From Campylobacter concisus (lineage in GTDB: Bacteria; Campylobacterota; Campylobacteria; Campylobacterales; Campylobacteraceae): DNA of 64,000 nt. The notes under the pieces were generated by a model, which saw nothing but the letters and a program-made list of their open reading frames with translations, had not been told where the DNA came from and made no database searches. Location: the NCBI RefSeq assembly GCF_003049705.1, contig NZ_PIRF01000001.1, positions 1 to 64,000 on the forward strand. Direction: 5' to 3'. Every line of letters starts with the position of its first letter. Position 1 is the first letter of the stretch. Positions 37,827-45,999 of this stretch are shown piece by piece. A program made the position numbers and the translations under genes.

Positions 37827-37845
37827 AAAAAAAAAAGGGGGGGGG
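37827..37845 (+). repeat. A10-G9 homopolymer tract
   Basis: Ten A (37827-37836) directly followed by nine G (37837-37845), inside the left arm of the repeat copy and 112-130 bp upstream of the bioB start. G tracts of this length are known slippage sites in Campylobacter. Here no coding frame is affected. Confidence 0.8.
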
Positions 37846-38110
37846 CAAAGGGGCTTGAGTTACGGTCTGTTTGCAGCTGCGAGCTAGCGAAGCCAAGAGC
37901 CGTCCCCTTATCCCCTTTAATCATCTAAGCTCTTTGTACGTTAGAAGTGCATGTGATAGCGATTTTGCACTGCATGCGTTCGTATATATGGCAAGTGTCA
38001 AGTAAATTTTAAAATTTCAAGAACGAGTAATTTCGGCTCTAAAATTTGAGTTAAGCTATAAGCAAATCCAAATTTTAGCAGTCAATTCTTGCGAGTGAAA
38101 TTTTAAAATT
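37830..38110 (+). repeat. Multi-hairpin intergenic repeat, copy 3
   Basis: Element Y comes first: AAGGGG (37848-37853) pairs with CCCCTT (37904-37909). Its loop keeps GAGTTACG and GAAGCC but has about 25 extra bases between them. The GCACTGCATGCG block follows, then element X: a perfect 10-bp stem CTAAAATTTG (38039-38048) with CAAATTTTAG (38069-38078). X keeps the GAACGAGTAATTTCGG and AGTCAATTCTTGCGAG flanks of copy 2, although the stem sequence is entirely different. Confidence 0.7.
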
Positions 38111-38217
38111 TGCTCCAAGATATAAATTTATTAAAAACTATGCGAAAAGCTTAAATTTTATGACATTACTTTTTCTTATAAATTTCCGCTTTCTCTTAAA
38201 AGACCAGTTTTTTAAAT
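38111..38217. other. AT-rich intergenic DNA
   Basis: About 100 bp between repeat copy 3 and a possible short ORF. I see no gene, repeat or clear promoter in it. Confidence 0.4.
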
Positions 38218-38388
38218 TTAGCAAAGCGCTAAGCTCATCAAAAAGTCCAAAAAGTGGGTGCTACGATGTGAACTACCCTCTAACTGAGTATAGTTGATGA
38301 CGAGGTTTTTGCCCTTTATGCTGGCTAAGCTTAGCGGTGGTGTCAGACATTTAAAGCCCAAATTTATAAAAGTCAAATTTAGGCTCAA
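38218..38388 (-). CDS. Possible small ORF or gene remnant downstream of topA
   Basis: A minus-strand frame of about 56 codons begins shortly after the topA stop, in the same frame (TTG at 38388, then SLNLTFINLGFKCLTPPLSL...). It continues SIKGKNLVINYTQLEG...STHFLDFLMSLALC-stop. The composition looks coding rather than random, but there is no good ribosome site and no family I recognise. It could be a small gene, the end of a decayed gene, or chance. Confidence 0.3.
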   Translation of the reverse strand: MSLNLTFINLGFKCLTPPLSLASIKGKNLVINYTQLEGSSHRSTHFLDFLMSLALC

Positions 38389-38412
38389 GGACTCAGATTT
38401 GGCTAGAATTTT

Positions 38413-40527
38413 TTAGTTTTCAGAGACAAGGGTCTTTTTCTTGCATTTTGTGCACTCGTGAAATGTGCCTTTTTTAAGCTCTTTTTTGATCATATCGCCG
38501 CCACATTCGTCGCATTTTTGCTCAACTGGCTCGTAGTTTGAGACGAAGTCACATTTTGGATAGTTGGCACACCCGTAAAATTTACCGCGCCTACTAAATC
38601 TCTCGACGATCTCGCCGCCGCATTTTGGACATGGCACATCAAGCTTTTTAAGCTCACGTTTTGGCTTAGCTACCACAGTAGCGCCTGCCTCTGCGCTCTT
38701 TTCATTATCTTTTGCGATATTTCTTGAGTATTTGCATTTTGGGAAATTTGAGCAAGCGATAAACTCGCCGTATCTGCCCTTTCTAAGCACTAGCTCGCTT
38801 CCACACTCTGGGCATTTCTCACCGATCGGAGTGGCTGTTTTTAGGCTTTTTATTCCAGTTTTGCCAGCGCTAATTTTTTCCATAAATGGATAGTAAAAGT
38901 CGCTTAGTACCTTTTGCCAGTCAGCCTTGTCAAGTGCGATCTCATCGAGTTTTTCTTCAAGATGTGAGGTAAATTCGCTATCGACGATGTTGCTAAAGTG
39001 TTCCTCCAAAACGCCTATCATACTAAATGCGATCTCGTTTGGTATGAGTTGCTTTTTCTCGATCCTCACGTAGTCTCTTGATGTTAGCAGCGAGATGGTC
39101 GGTGCGTAGGTGCTTGGGCGGCCGATGCCTAGGCTCTCTAGCTTTTTAACAAGGCCAGCCTCTGAGTACCTGGCTGGTGGCTCGGTGAAGTTTTGTGTGC
39201 TTTTTATGCTTTGCAAACTCATCTCGTCGCCCTTTTTTAAATTTGGCAAGATTTTATCCTTATCAAGCTCGCCATAAACCTTGTAAAAGCCGTCAAATAG
39301 CACCTTTCTGCCACTTATCTTAAACTCGCCTTTTTCGCTTGCGACATAGACATTTTGCGTTTGGCTCACACATGCGCTCATTTGGCAGGCTAAAAATCTA
39401 TTGTAGATGAGCGTGTAGAGTTTGAGCGCATCTTTTTCTAAAAATTTAGCGGCGATTTGCGGTGTGAAGTTTAAATTTGTAGGGCGGATCGCTTCGTGGG
39501 CTTCTTGCGCACCTTTTGAGCTTGTCGTGTAGCTTATCGCTTTGGCTGGCAGATACTCTTTGCCGTAGTTTTGCAGGATGTGCTCTCTAGCGGCTGCGAC
39601 GGCCTCTTTGGCTAAATTTAAGCTGTCCGTTCTCATGTAAGTGATCGCACCCATGAAACCCTCGTTTGTTTGCACGCCCTCATATAGGCTTTGAGCGATC
39701 ATCATGGTCTTTTTGGGGCTAAAGCCAAGGCGGTTGCTCGCACTTTGCTGAAGTGTTGATGTCATAAATGGCGGGCTTGGCTGGATCTTTCTATCCTTGC
39801 TCTCGATCTCACGGACGCTAAATTTCTCATTTTGTAAATTTTCAATGATGTATTTTGCGCGGTCTGGGTTTTGGATAGTGAGCTTTTCGATCTTTTGGTT
39901 TTCAAATTTAACTAGCTCGGCGTCTAGGTCTTTTTTAAAAACGGTGTCGATAGTGTAGTATTCAACCGGCTTAAATGCCTGAATTTCACGCTCACGGTCG
40001 ACTATTATCTTTAGTGCCGCACTTTGCACCCTGCCAGCACTTAAGCCTTTTTGTATCTTTAAATTTAAAAGCGGACTTAGCTTATAGCCAACGATGCGGT
40101 CAAGTAAGCGCCTTGTTTGCTGGGCATTGACGCTGTTCATATCGACGTGTCTTGGGCTTTTTAGAGCGTTTTGTATGGCGCTTTTGGTGATCTCGTGAAA
40201 GACGATGCGAGGCAGGCTGGTTGGCTCTTTGCCGATGGCATTTGCTATGTGAAACGCGATCGCCTCACCCTCTCTATCCTCATCGGTCGCGAGGTAAATT
40301 TCATCTGCACCCTTGGCTAGCTCTTTTATCTCTTTTACAATGGCGGAGTGATCGCTGTTTACGCGGTACTCTGGGGTAAATTTATCATCCTCTATCTTGA
40401 TGCCAAAGCTCGTTTTTGGCAGGTCTCTGATGTGGCCTTTTGAGGCGATGACGTTATAGCTTTTGTCTAAGAAATTCTTGATAGTCTTTGCTTTTGCGGG
40501 AGATTCCACGATGATTAAGCTTTTCAT
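38413..40527 (-). CDS. topA: DNA topoisomerase I
   Basis: A 704-residue type IA topoisomerase that relaxes negative supercoils. The TOPRIM domain opens the protein (LIIVESPAKAKTIKNFL, with ATDEDREGEAIAFHI near 79). The catalytic Tyr lies in GAITYMRTDSLNL near 295, and AGLVKKLESLGIGRPSTYAPT is near 465. Three C-terminal zinc ribbons follow, the first two CPECGSELVLRK...CSNFPKC and CPKCGGEIVERF...CANYPKC, the last CDECGGDMIKK...CTKCKK. AAAGGC precedes the ATG, which lies next to divergent flagellin. In C. jejuni topA also lies next to bioB. Confidence 0.96.
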   Translation of the reverse strand: MKSLIIVESPAKAKTIKNFLDKSYNVIASKGHIRDLPKTSFGIKIEDDKFTPEYRVNSDHSAIVKEIKELAKGADEIYLATDEDREGEAIAFHIANAIGKEPTSLPRIVFHEITKSAIQNALKSPRHVDMNSVNAQQTRRLLDRIVGYKLSPLLNLKIQKGLSAGRVQSAALKIIVDREREIQAFKPVEYYTIDTVFKKDLDAELVKFENQKIEKLTIQNPDRAKYIIENLQNEKFSVREIESKDRKIQPSPPFMTSTLQQSASNRLGFSPKKTMMIAQSLYEGVQTNEGFMGAITYMRTDSLNLAKEAVAAAREHILQNYGKEYLPAKAISYTTSSKGAQEAHEAIRPTNLNFTPQIAAKFLEKDALKLYTLIYNRFLACQMSACVSQTQNVYVASEKGEFKISGRKVLFDGFYKVYGELDKDKILPNLKKGDEMSLQSIKSTQNFTEPPARYSEAGLVKKLESLGIGRPSTYAPTISLLTSRDYVRIEKKQLIPNEIAFSMIGVLEEHFSNIVDSEFTSHLEEKLDEIALDKADWQKVLSDFYYPFMEKISAGKTGIKSLKTATPIGEKCPECGSELVLRKGRYGEFIACSNFPKCKYSRNIAKDNEKSAEAGATVVAKPKRELKKLDVPCPKCGGEIVERFSRRGKFYGCANYPKCDFVSNYEPVEQKCDECGGDMIKKELKKGTFHECTKCKKKTLVSEN

Positions 40528-40641
40528 TTATATATAGCCTTTGAATTTTTTGGCGTAATTGTAGCAAAAATAATTTTTAAAGTATCAAGGCATAAAAATC
40601 AAATCCATGTTAATCTTTAAAAATTTTTTCATTCATGCCTA

Positions 40642-40668
40642 TAAAGTTTTTAGAAAATTTCACGATAT
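40642..40668 (+). promoter_or_regulatory. Sigma-28 (FliA) promoter of the flagellin gene
   Basis: TAAAGTTT at 40642-40649, an 11-base spacer, then CACGATAT at 40661-40668. The -35 half is an exact match to the sigma-28 consensus TAAAGTTT-N11-GCCGATAA, and the -10 half keeps CGAT. It lies 50 bp upstream of the ATG. This places flagellin in the late flagellar class. Confidence 0.85.
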
Positions 40669-40717
40669 AGTTTTTGTGCGACAAGAAGTCGTAACTAAAA
40701 AATTAAAAGGATTTACA

Positions 40718-42223
40718 ATGAGTTTTCGTATTAACACAAACGTAAACGCACTTAACACACACGCTAACGCAGTTAGCAACAACACTGACCTATCTAAGTC
40801 ACTTAACAAACTTAGCTCAGGTCTTAGGATTCAAACAGCTGCAGACGATGCTTCAGGTCTATCTATCGCAGATAGCTTAAGAAGTCAAGCCTCAGCTTTA
40901 GGTCAAGCTATTGCAAACGGTAATGATGCTATTGGTATCATTCAAGTTGCCGATAAAGCTATGGACGAGCAGCTAAAAATTCTTGATACTATCAAGACAA
41001 AAGCTACTCAATCAGCTCAAGACGGCCAAACAACTCAATCACGCCAAGCATTGCAAGCTGATATCGTTCGTCTAATGGAAGAGCTTGATAATATCGGTAA
41101 CACTACTTCATTTAACGGTCAGCAACTACTAAACGGAACATTCTCTAATAAAGAATTCCAAATAGGTGCTTATTCAAACCAAACTGTTAAAGCAAGTATT
41201 GGTGCGACTACGTCTGATAAGATCGGTCTTACACGTTTTGAGAGTTCAAGACTACTTACAGCTATGGGTGAAGTAAACCTTAAATTCTTAAACGTTGATG
41301 GTGTAAACGATGTAGGTGTTACAGGCGCTACTATCTCAACAGGTATCGGTAAAGGCCTTGGCGCTCTAGCCGAGAACATCAACAAAGTTGCTGATAGAAC
41401 TGGTGTTAGAGCTACAGCTGATGTTACTTGGAAAGCAAGTGCTGCTATTGGCGGTGGTTTAATTCAGTCTTTAACAATCAACGGCGTTAAAATCGGCGAT
41501 CTAGAAGTTAAAGCAAATGATGCAAACGGTGCACTTGTAAATGCTATCAACTCTGTAAAAGATCAAACTGGTGTTGAAGCTTCTGTTGATGCTGAAACAG
41601 GCAAAATGGTATTAACAAGCCGTGATGGCCGTGCTATCGTAGCTTCTGGTAAAGACATCTCAAAGGGTCTTGGCGGTAAAGGTGCAGCTGCTAAAGGTAC
41701 ATCTTTAACCGGTTTCGTAGGTAGACTAAACCTTGTTCGTCTTGATGGTAGAGATATCAAGCTAAATGCTGGTGGCGTTGCTAAACTATCGCTAGCATTC
41801 TCTGCTAATGGTGGAGCTCAACAATCAGTATCTCTAAGAGATATAAGAGGACAAATAGATAAAACCCTAGCAACAGCTATGGGCTTCCAAAGAATGAGTG
41901 GAGCTTTATCAGTAGCTCAGTCTGCTGGTGTTATGACACTTCGCGGTGCGATGGCTGTTATGAGTATTGCTGAGTCTGCTCAAAAAACACTTGATCAAGT
42001 TCGTTCAGACCTTGGTTCAGTTCAAAACCAACTTCAAGCTACAGTTAATAACATCACTGTAACTCAAGTTAACGTAAAATCAGCAGAATCTCAAATCAGA
42101 GATGTTGATTTTGCTAGCGAGTCTGCTAACTTCTCAAAACATAATATCCTAGCTCAATCAGGTGCTTATGCCATGAGTCAAGCAAACAGCGTACAACAAA
42201 ACGTAATGAAGCTACTACAATAG
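40718..42223 (+). CDS. flaA: Flagellin (FlaA-type)
   Basis: A 501-residue filament subunit. The start is the ATG at 40718 ([19 protein letters not shown]), with AAAGG 8 bp upstream; the longer frame from 40607 covers the promoter. Conserved D0/D1 ends: [20 protein letters not shown] near residue 27 and the C-terminal [20 protein letters not shown]...NVMKLLQ. In the region where Salmonella flagellin is seen by TLR5, this protein has [11 protein letters not shown], the Campylobacter-type replacement. The Ser/Thr-rich centre is the likely place of pseudaminic acid O-glycosylation by the facing maf/pse operon. Only one flagellin gene is in the window. Confidence 0.95.
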   Translation: MSFRINTNVNALNTHANAVSNNTDLSKSLNKLSSGLRIQTAADDASGLSIADSLRSQASALGQAIANGNDAIGIIQVADKAMDEQLKILDTIKTKATQSAQDGQTTQSRQALQADIVRLMEELDNIGNTTSFNGQQLLNGTFSNKEFQIGAYSNQTVKASIGATTSDKIGLTRFESSRLLTAMGEVNLKFLNVDGVNDVGVTGATISTGIGKGLGALAENINKVADRTGVRATADVTWKASAAIGGGLIQSLTINGVKIGDLEVKANDANGALVNAINSVKDQTGVEASVDAETGKMVLTSRDGRAIVASGKDISKGLGGKGAAAKGTSLTGFVGRLNLVRLDGRDIKLNAGGVAKLSLAFSANGGAQQSVSLRDIRGQIDKTLATAMGFQRMSGALSVAQSAGVMTLRGAMAVMSIAESAQKTLDQVRSDLGSVQNQLQATVNNITVTQVNVKSAESQIRDVDFASESANFSKHNILAQSGAYAMSQANSVQQNVMKLLQ

Positions 42224-42244
42224 TTTCATTAAGGTTTTAGATAG

Positions 42245-42269
42245 AGGCTTTGTCGCAGTAACAAAGCCT
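42245..42269 (+). terminator. Hairpin after flagellin, attenuator-like
   Basis: AGGCTTTGT (42245-42253) pairs with ACAAAGCCT (42261-42269) over 9 bp with a 7-base loop. No U-tract follows directly. A stronger terminator lies 37 bp on. Confidence 0.55.
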
Positions 42270-42305
42270 TAAGAGTGTTAATGCTTTTACAATACGCAAA
42301 CCCAC

Positions 42306-42333
42306 GCCCCAGAGTTTAACTTTGGGGCTTTAT
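42306..42333 (+). terminator. Rho-independent terminator after flagellin
   Basis: GCCCCAGAG pairs with CTTTGGGGC (one G-U pair) around a TTTAA loop and is followed by TTTAT. It is the likely main terminator of the flagellin transcript, and it lies between flagellin and the converging maf gene. Confidence 0.75.
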
Positions 42334-42487
42334 CTACTAAAAATAAATAGTAATGTATCTATTTTGTCTTTGCTCTAGTGGTTTATAATGGGTTGTGTTA
42401 TAAATTTATAATTGTGACAAAGGCTTACTAAAACTAGTAAGCCAAATAAAAAGATCGTAAGTAAAATAATTCTACTTACAAATTAGC

Positions 42488-44509
42488 TTATATACTCAGT
42501 ATAAAATTTTCTTTTGCTTTTCCTATCTCATTTTTAGCTATTAGTTTTCTCTTTTTTAGCTCAGCAACAAGTGCTTTTGAAGCTTTTTTAGTAACTTCGA
42601 TATCGGCATTTAGACCGCCAGCTGCAGAGAACATCCAGTATTTGTGCATATTTACCCACATAAGAAGCTTATTGGTTTTTTGGATGGTTGTGTCACTTGG
42701 CGCTACAGAAATTTTTGCAAGCTCAAGTTCTTGATAATAGACTGAAATTTGCAATATATTATCTACATATTTTTGATAATTACGTTTTGCGATTACATCT
42801 TTTAGTTTATCTATCTTTTTTGTTATTTTAAGAAGCTCATCAAAGTGCTTTTTTTCTATTTTATTTTCTTTATTGAGCTCAAGCAATTTATCTATACTAG
42901 GCACTACTTCTAAAAAGACTTTTTCTATTTGTTGTTTGACTTCACTTTGAGCTTTTATTTTTGCAAGTATGACTTTATAAGCTTTTAAAAGGTTTTTATT
43001 TACCGTCGTTTCACTATCTTTTTTTATATTAGGCAGTTTTTTAATCTCTTTGTCTTTGCAAAGCTCATGCATTACTTCTAAAAACGGCTTTTCTATAGTG
43101 CCTTCTATTCTAGCACCACCTTCGGTACAGTTATATGATTTTATATTCTCTAGGCTTGATTGGGCGATGTCATTTTCAAACTGGTTTTTAAATAGAGTCC
43201 AAACATATGTTGTTTTAACCTCCCCCTCTCCGCCATAAGCTTTAACATATAAATTTTCATCCGCTTGTGCAAAAGCGTGACCTTTTGCATGGCTTGCTCC
43301 ATCTTTACCAAATGCTAGATCCTGTCCTATGAAAACGATATTTTTATGTCCTAAGACATAGGCTAGCTGGTAGGCCATGTTTGCACAACTATGCCCCACA
43401 CCCAAATATCCATATCTTTTTAGACCAAACATATACTCCTCTTGTTGAGGTCTCATAGTTAGTACTAGTTTTCTTGGCAAGATATTTTTAATAGTTTGTT
43501 TGTGTGTAACTGAGGCAACAATAAAGTGTATATTGTCATCAATATTTGGATGTTTTTTTTCAAAAAAACTAGAAGTTGGTTCTATTCTTTCAATCGACAT
43601 TACATAATCAGGCTTGATATCATGCCTTGCAAGGATTGGATAAGAGGCATCAACGCTTATAATGCTAACATATGGAGCAAATTTTTTAAGCGTATTAAGC
43701 TGTTTATCTAGGCTTGGGCCAGTTGATACAATTATAGCTGTATCCATAAGACCATATCTTTTTTTAACAAGACTTGTGTAGCAATAATTGCTAATCATGG
43801 GCACTAAATTTTCACAATTTTGTCTTGTGCCTAATAAAAGATCGTCTATGCTATTGCCGTGAGCAACTACTATTTGAGAAAATGCCCTTGTAATCTCTTT
43901 GTTTATTCTTATGTAGTCTTCTTCAAATTGATCATAAAAAGGCATATGAATCATAAGATTATCATAGGTTTTTGCATATGAGTTTAGTTTCGCTTCTGTA
44001 ACCAGATAATAAAAATGTGTATAGGTGGCAAATTTTGAATAAAAAAGTATTATCTGTCCACTTTCTAGTTCGTTTGATAGATCAATAACATTTAAAACAA
44101 GATATATGATCTCGATCTCTGGCTCTATGACTACGATTTTTTGGTGTGTTTCATTTTTTGCTAGTGCTTTATAGAGTACGCCATTACCTAGTCCATAAAA
44201 AAATAGTATCGGATAACGTTTATAGTCACTTTCTATATCTTCAAGTAGCTTTAAAATGTCTGCTCCAGGATTTTCATAGATATATTTAAGAGTATGTTTG
44301 TTTATTAAATTTATATCAATTGGATCTTTTCCTATAAAAATTTCATAGTCTTCATTACCTGCAATAGACCAAAGCCTTGCTGCTAGAATTTCATCTTGCT
44401 GAAATAGTGCTTGAAGATTTTTTTGAAAGATAGGATTTTGGATATTTGATACATTATCTTTAGATGGTTTTGCCTTTTTATTAGATGCCTTATCGTTTTT
44501 ATTGTTCAT
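42488..44509 (-). CDS. maf: Maf-family motility accessory factor, putative pseudaminic acid transferase
   Basis: A 673-residue cytoplasmic protein of the Maf (DUF115) family, which is needed for flagellin glycosylation and motility and is thought to transfer pseudaminic or legionaminic acid to Ser/Thr. The central domain is clear: TAIIVSTGPSLDKQLNTLKK near residue 255 (sialyltransferase-like phosphate site), VISVDASYPILARHDIKPDY near 278, and YKNIVFIGQDLAF-like residues near 395. The N-terminal ~15 residues are Lys/Asn-rich. The ATG overlaps the pseI stop (ATGA), so it is the last gene of the pse operon. An A8/T7 run sits in codons for SFFEKKHP and could slip. Confidence 0.88.
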   Translation of the reverse strand: MNNKNDKASNKKAKPSKDNVSNIQNPIFQKNLQALFQQDEILAARLWSIAGNEDYEIFIGKDPIDINLINKHTLKYIYENPGADILKLLEDIESDYKRYPILFFYGLGNGVLYKALAKNETHQKIVVIEPEIEIIYLVLNVIDLSNELESGQIILFYSKFATYTHFYYLVTEAKLNSYAKTYDNLMIHMPFYDQFEEDYIRINKEITRAFSQIVVAHGNSIDDLLLGTRQNCENLVPMISNYCYTSLVKKRYGLMDTAIIVSTGPSLDKQLNTLKKFAPYVSIISVDASYPILARHDIKPDYVMSIERIEPTSSFFEKKHPNIDDNIHFIVASVTHKQTIKNILPRKLVLTMRPQQEEYMFGLKRYGYLGVGHSCANMAYQLAYVLGHKNIVFIGQDLAFGKDGASHAKGHAFAQADENLYVKAYGGEGEVKTTYVWTLFKNQFENDIAQSSLENIKSYNCTEGGARIEGTIEKPFLEVMHELCKDKEIKKLPNIKKDSETTVNKNLLKAYKVILAKIKAQSEVKQQIEKVFLEVVPSIDKLLELNKENKIEKKHFDELLKITKKIDKLKDVIAKRNYQKYVDNILQISVYYQELELAKISVAPSDTTIQKTNKLLMWVNMHKYWMFSAAGGLNADIEVTKKASKALVAELKKRKLIAKNEIGKAKENFILSI

Positions 44510-45537
44510 ATCAAATCCTCCTTTGTTAATCTCTCGCTAAATTTTATATCTCTTTTTGCTTTTTTACCGATCAGCTCTTTTAAAAATTTAGGGTGCAGGC
44601 CGTACCCTGGACGCACGCTCCTTATATTTTGCTCGCTAAAATTTTCACCCTTTTTTATATCTGCGCTTGCATAAAGTGAGCGTGAAAATCTCCTATTTAA
44701 AACCGCTTTTTCATCTAGCTCGTAGCTTACTTTGCCCAAAAGCTCCTCAGCCTCCCTAACACACTTTGTCATAAGAGCAAATTCGCTCTCATCAAGACTA
44801 AAAGCACTATCGACACTTTTTACGCTTTTATCAAGTATAAAATGTTTTTCAACTATCCTGGCGCCCAAACTAACCGCAACAACTGGGGCTGTCACGCCTA
44901 GTGTGTGATCAGAAAAGCCAACCTCTACGCCAAATTTCTTTCTCATATCAGCTATCGTTTGCAAATTCATACCATTTAGCGGCGCTGGGTAGCTTGAAGT
45001 GCATTTTAAAAGGGCGATGTCACTATTGCCTACGTTTTTGCAAATTTGTACCACATCTCTTATCTCTTCTTCATAGGCTATGCCAGTTGAGATGATGATG
45101 GGCTTACCTTTTTTGGCTACAAACTCTACAAAATCATAATCCGTTACCTCAAAACTTGCGATCTTATAAGCTGGTGGGTTAAACTGCTCTAAAAAGTTGG
45201 CGTCATCCTTGCAAAATGGGCTTGAAAAGCAGACAAGCCCTTCTTCTTTTGCTACTTTAAAAAGTTCGGCGTGCCACTCTTTTGGCGTTAGCGCCTCTTG
45301 ATAAAGCTCGTATAAATTTCTTCCATCCCAAAGTCCGCCTTTTATGACAAAGTCGTCCAGGTGCGAATTTAGAGTCAAACTATCAGGCGTATATGTCTGA
45401 AGCTTTATCGCGTCAGCTCCAGCGCGCTTAGCTGCCTTTATCGTATCTACCGCCGTTTTTAGGCTGCCGCTGTGATTAGCGGAGAGCTCTGCTATTATAA
45501 AGACCTTTTTGTCTGTATCAAAATTTCCTATTTTCAT
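44506..45537 (-). CDS. pseI: Pseudaminic acid synthase PseI
   Basis: A 343-residue NeuB-family enzyme condensing phosphoenolpyruvate with 2,4-diacetamido-2,4,6-trideoxy-L-altrose to give pseudaminic acid. The TIM barrel shows VFIIAELSANHSGSLKTA near residue 12, AIKLQTYTPDSLT near 40, KPIIISTGIAYEEE near 142 and GFSDHTLG near 205. The C-terminal SAF (antifreeze-like) domain follows (about 285-343). Within the pse operon PseI rather than NeuB is clear. It ends in a 4-bp overlap with maf. Confidence 0.93.
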   Translation of the reverse strand: MKIGNFDTDKKVFIIAELSANHSGSLKTAVDTIKAAKRAGADAIKLQTYTPDSLTLNSHLDDFVIKGGLWDGRNLYELYQEALTPKEWHAELFKVAKEEGLVCFSSPFCKDDANFLEQFNPPAYKIASFEVTDYDFVEFVAKKGKPIIISTGIAYEEEIRDVVQICKNVGNSDIALLKCTSSYPAPLNGMNLQTIADMRKKFGVEVGFSDHTLGVTAPVVAVSLGARIVEKHFILDKSVKSVDSAFSLDESEFALMTKCVREAEELLGKVSYELDEKAVLNRRFSRSLYASADIKKGENFSEQNIRSVRPGYGLHPKFLKELIGKKAKRDIKFSERLTKEDLI

Positions 45538-45540
45538 CCG

Positions 45541-45999
45541 TTAGTCCGTTTCATTTTTAAGCTCAAGATAGCTAAAGTCATCATCTTTTGCGTAAATTTT
45601 AAAGCCAAAATTTTCATAAAGTGCGAGCGCTTTTTCGTTGTTATTATAAGCTTTTGCCTTTAGCGAGCCAACTTTTAGCGTAAAAAAAGCGTAGTTTTTT
45701 ATGAGATCAAGCAACTTTTTGCCCACTCCTTTTAGCTCTGGGTTTTTATAAACGCCAAATTCGCAACTTTCTTTCGTGATATCAACAAAGCTTATCACTC
45801 CGATAAATTCACTCTCGTCTTTTACTAGAAAATAGATCTTATCTTGAATGCTCTTTAATCTCTCTAAAAAAGCAAAATGCTCCTCTTTACCAACGCTTTT
45901 ATTTTTCATAAATTTAGCTATCCGCTCGTCGTTTCGCCACTTTAAGACCATCAGCTTTTGCTCGTCACTAAGCGAGGTAAAATTTATAAGCTCAAGCAA
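45541..45999 (-). CDS. pseH: PseH N-acetyltransferase
   Basis: A 152-residue GNAT enzyme that acetylates the 4-amino group of the UDP-linked pseudaminic acid precursor using acetyl-CoA. VLKWRNDERIAKFM near residue 18 matches the PseH start region, and LKGVGKKLLDLIKNYAF near 90 is the acetyl-CoA pyrophosphate loop. ALALYENFGFKIY near 123 completes the fold. The start appears to be TTG at 45999, overlapping pseG by 16 bp, with GGGGAG 11 bp upstream; no ATG is available in frame. Confidence 0.88.
   Translation of the reverse strand: MLELINFTSLSDEQKLMVLKWRNDERIAKFMKNKSVGKEEHFAFLERLKSIQDKIYFLVKDESEFIGVISFVDITKESCEFGVYKNPELKGVGKKLLDLIKNYAFFTLKVGSLKAKAYNNNEKALALYENFGFKIYAKDDDFSYLELKNETD

Noticed and set aside
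36105-38412. Possible CRISPR array because of repeated motifs
   Set aside because: The motifs occur in only two or three long copies without regular spacing or spacers, and no cas genes are present.
40607-40717. 37-residue extension of flagellin
   Set aside because: It covers the sigma-28 promoter and ribosome site; flagellins begin with MSFRINTN or MGFRINTN.
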